Source of the DNA: Atopsyche davidsoni
Taxonomy: Eukaryota > Arthropoda > Insecta > Trichoptera > Hydrobiosidae
Reading direction: 5' to 3'
DNA: 64,000 bases
NCBI GenBank assembly: GCA_022113835.1
Contig: JAILWY010000014.1
Coordinates: 4,713,501-4,777,500, forward strand
Position numbers and translations under genes: made by a program. Each line of letters begins with the position of its first letter. Position 1 is the stretch's first letter. Below are positions 60,514 through 64,000 of this stretch, piece after piece. Below the pieces are notes generated by a model. The model searched no databases. It saw only the letters and a program-made list of their open reading frames with translations, and was not told the DNA's origin.

Positions 60514-61369
60514 GAATATTATTTTACCACATTTTTTCACACCATGCTAGTTGCATAATCGAACAGCATATTGACACATGTCCTTGACAATTCATTTATA
60601 TTAAAGACGAGACTGTCTCCAGATTCTAATGTATATACTCCTGTGTGCAGTATGTGTGGTAGTTTTTTTTTCAGCAAAGTCTTGATTGTAAAATTAAGTA
60701 GTTCATATATGTATGACAGTTTCAATTCAAAATGATTTGCAGACGGCGATTACTTTTTATTAGGTCAAATCTTTATTTTTCTTTGTGGCAATAAGTGCAA
60801 GTGGTTATACTTTGTAGTGTCGCAAATCGATGAGCTTCATCGCTGTTTTTTTTTTGGTTACACAAGTTGGACAAAACAAGCATTTTCTTACTTTTGATTA
60901 CGTTTCTTACGAAACTTACAGACTACTTACTCAATTTTCACGTTTCCAGGATTCATTTTCTTAGTTATCGGATACAAATTATGTTTCAAAGCTTCGCTTT
61001 GCCGCACTATCTTATATGTTGCCGAAGACTCTGAATAGGATGGGTTGACACATCAAAACTGTACAAGTGTATTTAATGCCCACTAATGTAATAAAGTTTT
61101 AATAAAATTTGTATTTTTTCTCACCGAGTACTTTATATTTATAAAATTGTGCTAATCCAAATTATTTCAATGTCTATTTGATTGACTTGTTTTAATTTGC
61201 CTACAGCCTTTTCTTCCTTATCGTGAATGTAGGAAACTATTTTATATTTATAATAAAGTAAAACTAAAAATATACTCAGAAACAAGCTTTAGTGAATTGC
61301 AGCTTATATTGTATCGGATTATCTCACATTTTATGCTCAGTGATTGAAAGTGAATCGCTGAATGTTATA
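60514..61369. other. AT-rich non-coding DNA, no gene seen
   Basis: AT-rich; nothing recognised. Confidence 0.65.
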
Positions 61370-61530
61370 GGCGGTATAAAAATTCCATGGTCACCTTATC
61401 AGCGAGCGCCATGCGAAAGTTTCATGGCGGTTGTGCTCGTAGGGGTTGTAACACTCTGTTAGCACCCCTCTGCGCCTATTAATCCATCGCAACCTTCCCT
61501 TATCCGGATGCTCCATTCACGCACCCCTAA
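61370..61530. promoter_or_regulatory. GC-elevated candidate regulatory patch
   Basis: Balanced sequence without an ORF, containing CTTATC (GATA-type) near 61396, GCCATG words near 61409 and 61422, and TTAATCC near 61479. Candidate enhancer only. Confidence 0.3.
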
Positions 61531-62199
61531 AACTTGTACGATTTCCTGAGGGATGAGAGCCTGTATGGAGATTGTTATGTGATGTGTTTTTGAGTACTTG
61601 CTAGCTAGTGTATTAGGGAATTAGAGTCTTGGTCACTTATTATTATGTAGATTTTAACACGGTTTTGCTTTAAACGCTGTCCCTGGGAGATAAAAAGGTT
61701 ACTTTGGGTAATTACAAATATGTTTGAAGGGACATGTTAATGTTGCATTTAACTGTGTACGTTGTATTGTGCATCTATAAAAAAATGTTTATATTTTATA
61801 AAGTTAAAAAGGTTTTTTTTATCCATGTTACTATGGTTTTGCTGTATACAGATGGAAAATGGATAAAATCAGACTTGACTGGGATTATTTGTAAATTTCT
61901 ACTTCTTGCATGCCTGTCTCTTTCAATTGACTCAGATTATCTTAATCTGACTATCCAGCTTGAAAATAAGTATGCCTGTTGGTTTTGGCAGCCGTTATTA
62001 TGCGATTATTTTGTGGTTTCTTGATAAATTCTGTCTTCCGACGTTTTGGTCCCGATACTGAGACCATCTTCAGGAAAGTCCCACAAAATAATTTTACATC
62101 GGCACAAGAACAGTTTATTATGACACCTAATGATAATGAATGCATTCCCTCGCTTAATTGTTCGTACAGAATCCTACAGGATGAATTCTGCACTTCAAA
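61531..62199. other. AT-rich non-coding DNA, no gene seen
   Basis: Chance frames of 90-140 codons on both strands overlap here and run into the next patch. None has a recognisable domain. Confidence 0.5.
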
Positions 62200-62350
62200 G
62201 GCACCACTGCATTGGCCGGTGCATCTCTCGGTCGGCCGGGCATTAATGTAGCGTTTCGGTTGCATTGATTGAGGTAAATTCCTCATTATGAGCGCACGGG
62301 CAGTCTCTCGCGTGTGTGCGCCGCTCGTTGCACCTTGCGATCTCACCACC
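62200..62350. promoter_or_regulatory. GC-elevated candidate regulatory patch
   Basis: Includes GCCGGTGCATCTCTCGGTCGGCCGGGC at about 62213-62239 and GCGCACGGGCAG near 62290. Overlapping unrecognised frames occur on both strands. Candidate regulatory patch. Confidence 0.28.
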
Positions 62351-62875
62351 ATCGATATTAGGATCAGATTCAATGATATGTATTTCGTTAATTATTACAG
62401 TACAATTATACACCCACGATAGACTGATTTCAATTTGTAATACATCTAATATTTTTTTGACACTGTTACATACATCACAATTATTTAACGCTGTTTTCAA
62501 ATAAAATTTTGGATACAATATTGCGGACTGTTCTTTCTTTGGTTCTATCTATTAATTTATTACAATCTTAAAGAAATTCGTATATGATGAGTGCGTTTGT
62601 TTCACATATGAAATTTATAATATACTCGTTTTCATAATCATGTTTAAATGACGGTATAAATGAAATTATATGATTTATATTTATTAGTCAATAAAATAAA
62701 TGGAATCACTGATTACACATGGATGCATTTTAATTACAAAATAAATACTAAATACCCCAGCGCTCTCTTTAAGCTTATATAAATCGAATTAAATCAAATG
62801 ATGTGTTAACAAATTGGTTTATTAAACAATAAACGGAAAATACAAATGAAATTACTGTATTAATTACGGCTTCCG
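62351..62875. other. AT-rich non-coding DNA, no gene seen
   Basis: AT-rich; nothing recognised. Confidence 0.65.
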
Positions 62876-62921
62876 GCCGGGGTGTGGGGCGGGGTGCGAA
62901 CATTCCACCCCCCCCCCCCCC
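62876..62921. repeat. G-run cluster followed by C14 tract
   Basis: Three runs of four G (about 62879-62896) on the plus strand are followed within about 15 bp by 14 consecutive C at 62908-62921. Both strands could form G-rich structures, and the two tracts could also pair as a hairpin. This is by far the longest C run in the window. Confidence 0.7.
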
Positions 62922-63573
62922 GGCCAACTGTTTCCGGTGTGTTAGCATAGTGGAACAAATAAATTATCTCGTATTTGTATTTAATACAACCAAATTGAAT
63001 TATTCGAAATACAATTTGCTGAAGTGATAGGTGAGTCTAGCTCCACGCTCCGGAACGCGATACAAAAGAATTACAAATTGACGCAAAGCAGGTCAAACGA
63101 AAATTATAGTGCATTTTATTGATGTTAGCTTCACATTAATCCTATTGCAAATATTATGCGGACTCAAATAATAGACTATTTAAAATGTATTAAACAATCA
63201 AACGTATAGCATACGTTTGCTAGACGAAACAATTTGTTCTTCTAGGTCTCTAGTGTCATACATTGCTTTTTTCCCTGTTCTTTGGGGTTGCTTACATAAT
63301 GTGACGTTTCAGAAGTAGAATTTCCATAACGTAATTTTTTTTCAAAATTTTATTCATACTTAATAATTTGACAATATCGTGTCGCAAAAATAAAAATAAA
63401 ATACCGAAGGCAGGTCTCGTAAAGTATTTTTTTCCAAGCGCCATTTTTCAATAATGATAAATGATCGATAGCAGCACCGACCCCACAACACCTGGCTGGA
63501 CGCTACTGCCTTCATCAATAGAAGCAGATTATCTTTTTTGGATTTTATAATGAATAATGACCCTATCCAAAGC
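62922..63573. other. AT-rich non-coding DNA, no gene seen
   Basis: AT-rich. The word GGCTGGACGCTACTGCC at about 63494 resembles a hAT right end but faces away from the next fragment. No gene seen. Confidence 0.6.
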
Positions 63574-63600
63574 CAGTGGCGGCTAGTCACTTTCCAGCTT
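63574..63600 (+). mobile_element. hAT-like terminal fragment
   Basis: CAGTGGCGGCTAGTCACTTT begins like hAT-type termini and like the fragment at 7576. Only the end is recognisable. Confidence 0.25.
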
Positions 63601-64000
63601 AATTCACAGTATAAATTTCTCCTTTACGGTTATTTGACGTTATTATTTTTTTTAAATAAAAATTAATATAGTGTGTTGTAAACGAGTTTATCATCTAACC
63701 TTTTAACTAATAAATGTTACGTGTAGATTAGTTACTCTTAACGTATTCGACTTATGCGGTCTGATTGATCAAACTTTGCACGCAACGAACCTTAATTTAC
63801 AATTGAAAACGTACTTTGAATTTGATCAAATATTTAGATTTAATAATTGCCTCGCGTACATTTCTTGTTTTTCTTTTCTTCGTATTCTGCCACTCGTTTT
63901 TTTGTCTTCATTCAATCACCTCAAAACAGTCTTTCATTAAGTTAATAAAACAGTCTATATTTATTTATCACAGCGCTTATAAAAAAAATGATATCCGAGT
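63601..64000. other. AT-rich non-coding DNA at window edge
   Basis: AT-rich to the end of the window; nothing recognised. Confidence 0.65.

Noticed and set aside
61951..62373. 140-codon minus-strand ORF overlapping plus-strand frames
   Set aside because: No recognisable domain. Open frames on both strands coincide with a GC-elevated patch, which lowers stop-codon frequency in all frames.

Overview
This 64 kb window looks like non-coding euchromatic DNA from an insect genome, most likely a lepidopteran. That assignment is an inference. It rests on a composition of roughly two-thirds A+T by eye, small GC/CpG-elevated islands standing out of an AT-rich background, many short terminal-inverted-repeat and foldback elements, tRNA-derived repeat fragments, and an arthropod-type Inr+DPE core promoter. 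No open reading frame carries a recognisable protein domain, and the longest (171 codons, 6179-6694) is low-complexity. I see no rRNA, intact tRNA, CRISPR array, bacterial operon or viral gene. The window reads as a long intron or regulatory gene desert.

The one well-supported gene-like structure is a putative transcription start and first exon on the + strand. A CpG-rich block at 32.40-33.03 kb holds an Inr (TCAGTG, A+1 at 32481), a DPE match (GGTCG) at exactly +28 to +32, a CCAAT box near -78, and a strong splice donor (CCAAG|GTTAGT) at 33025/33026. No downstream exon could be identified. The transcript is therefore either a long non-coding RNA or the 5' exon of a gene whose remaining exons lie far downstream, possibly outside the window.

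Regulatory layer: about twenty GC-elevated islands of 100-300 bp are spaced through the window (for example 4.2, 11.5, 12.0, 15.6, 21.1, 23.8, 24.5, 27.2, 40.1, 43.2, 47.2, 56.3, 57.0, 61.4 and 62.3 kb). They contain motif-like clusters: YY1/Pho-like GCCAT, CACGTG palindromes, CCAAT pairs and a direct-repeat nuclear-receptor-like site. The most unusual are two arrays in which a YCGG core recurs at exactly 10-bp steps, six times at 31960-32013 and seven times at 42407-42470. One lies about 0.5 kb upstream of the putative start and the other about 10 kb downstream.

Mobile-element layer: three families of small non-autonomous elements can be worked out by comparing copies inside the window. Family A (36758-36909 and 57386-57542) includes a perfect 68-bp-arm hairpin and a TIR-bounded unit carrying the 3' half of a tRNA-Thr-like sequence. 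Family B (3610-3750, 39887-39996, 60340-60513) is a long-arm foldback with a conserved tail. Family C (27697-27863, 47411-47520, 49892-49919, 56555-56669) is a short MITE with TIRs of the form AGCC-GC-ACACACGC. There are also hAT-like terminal fragments, tRNA-derived remnants and microsatellites. Family names A, B and C are used only here.
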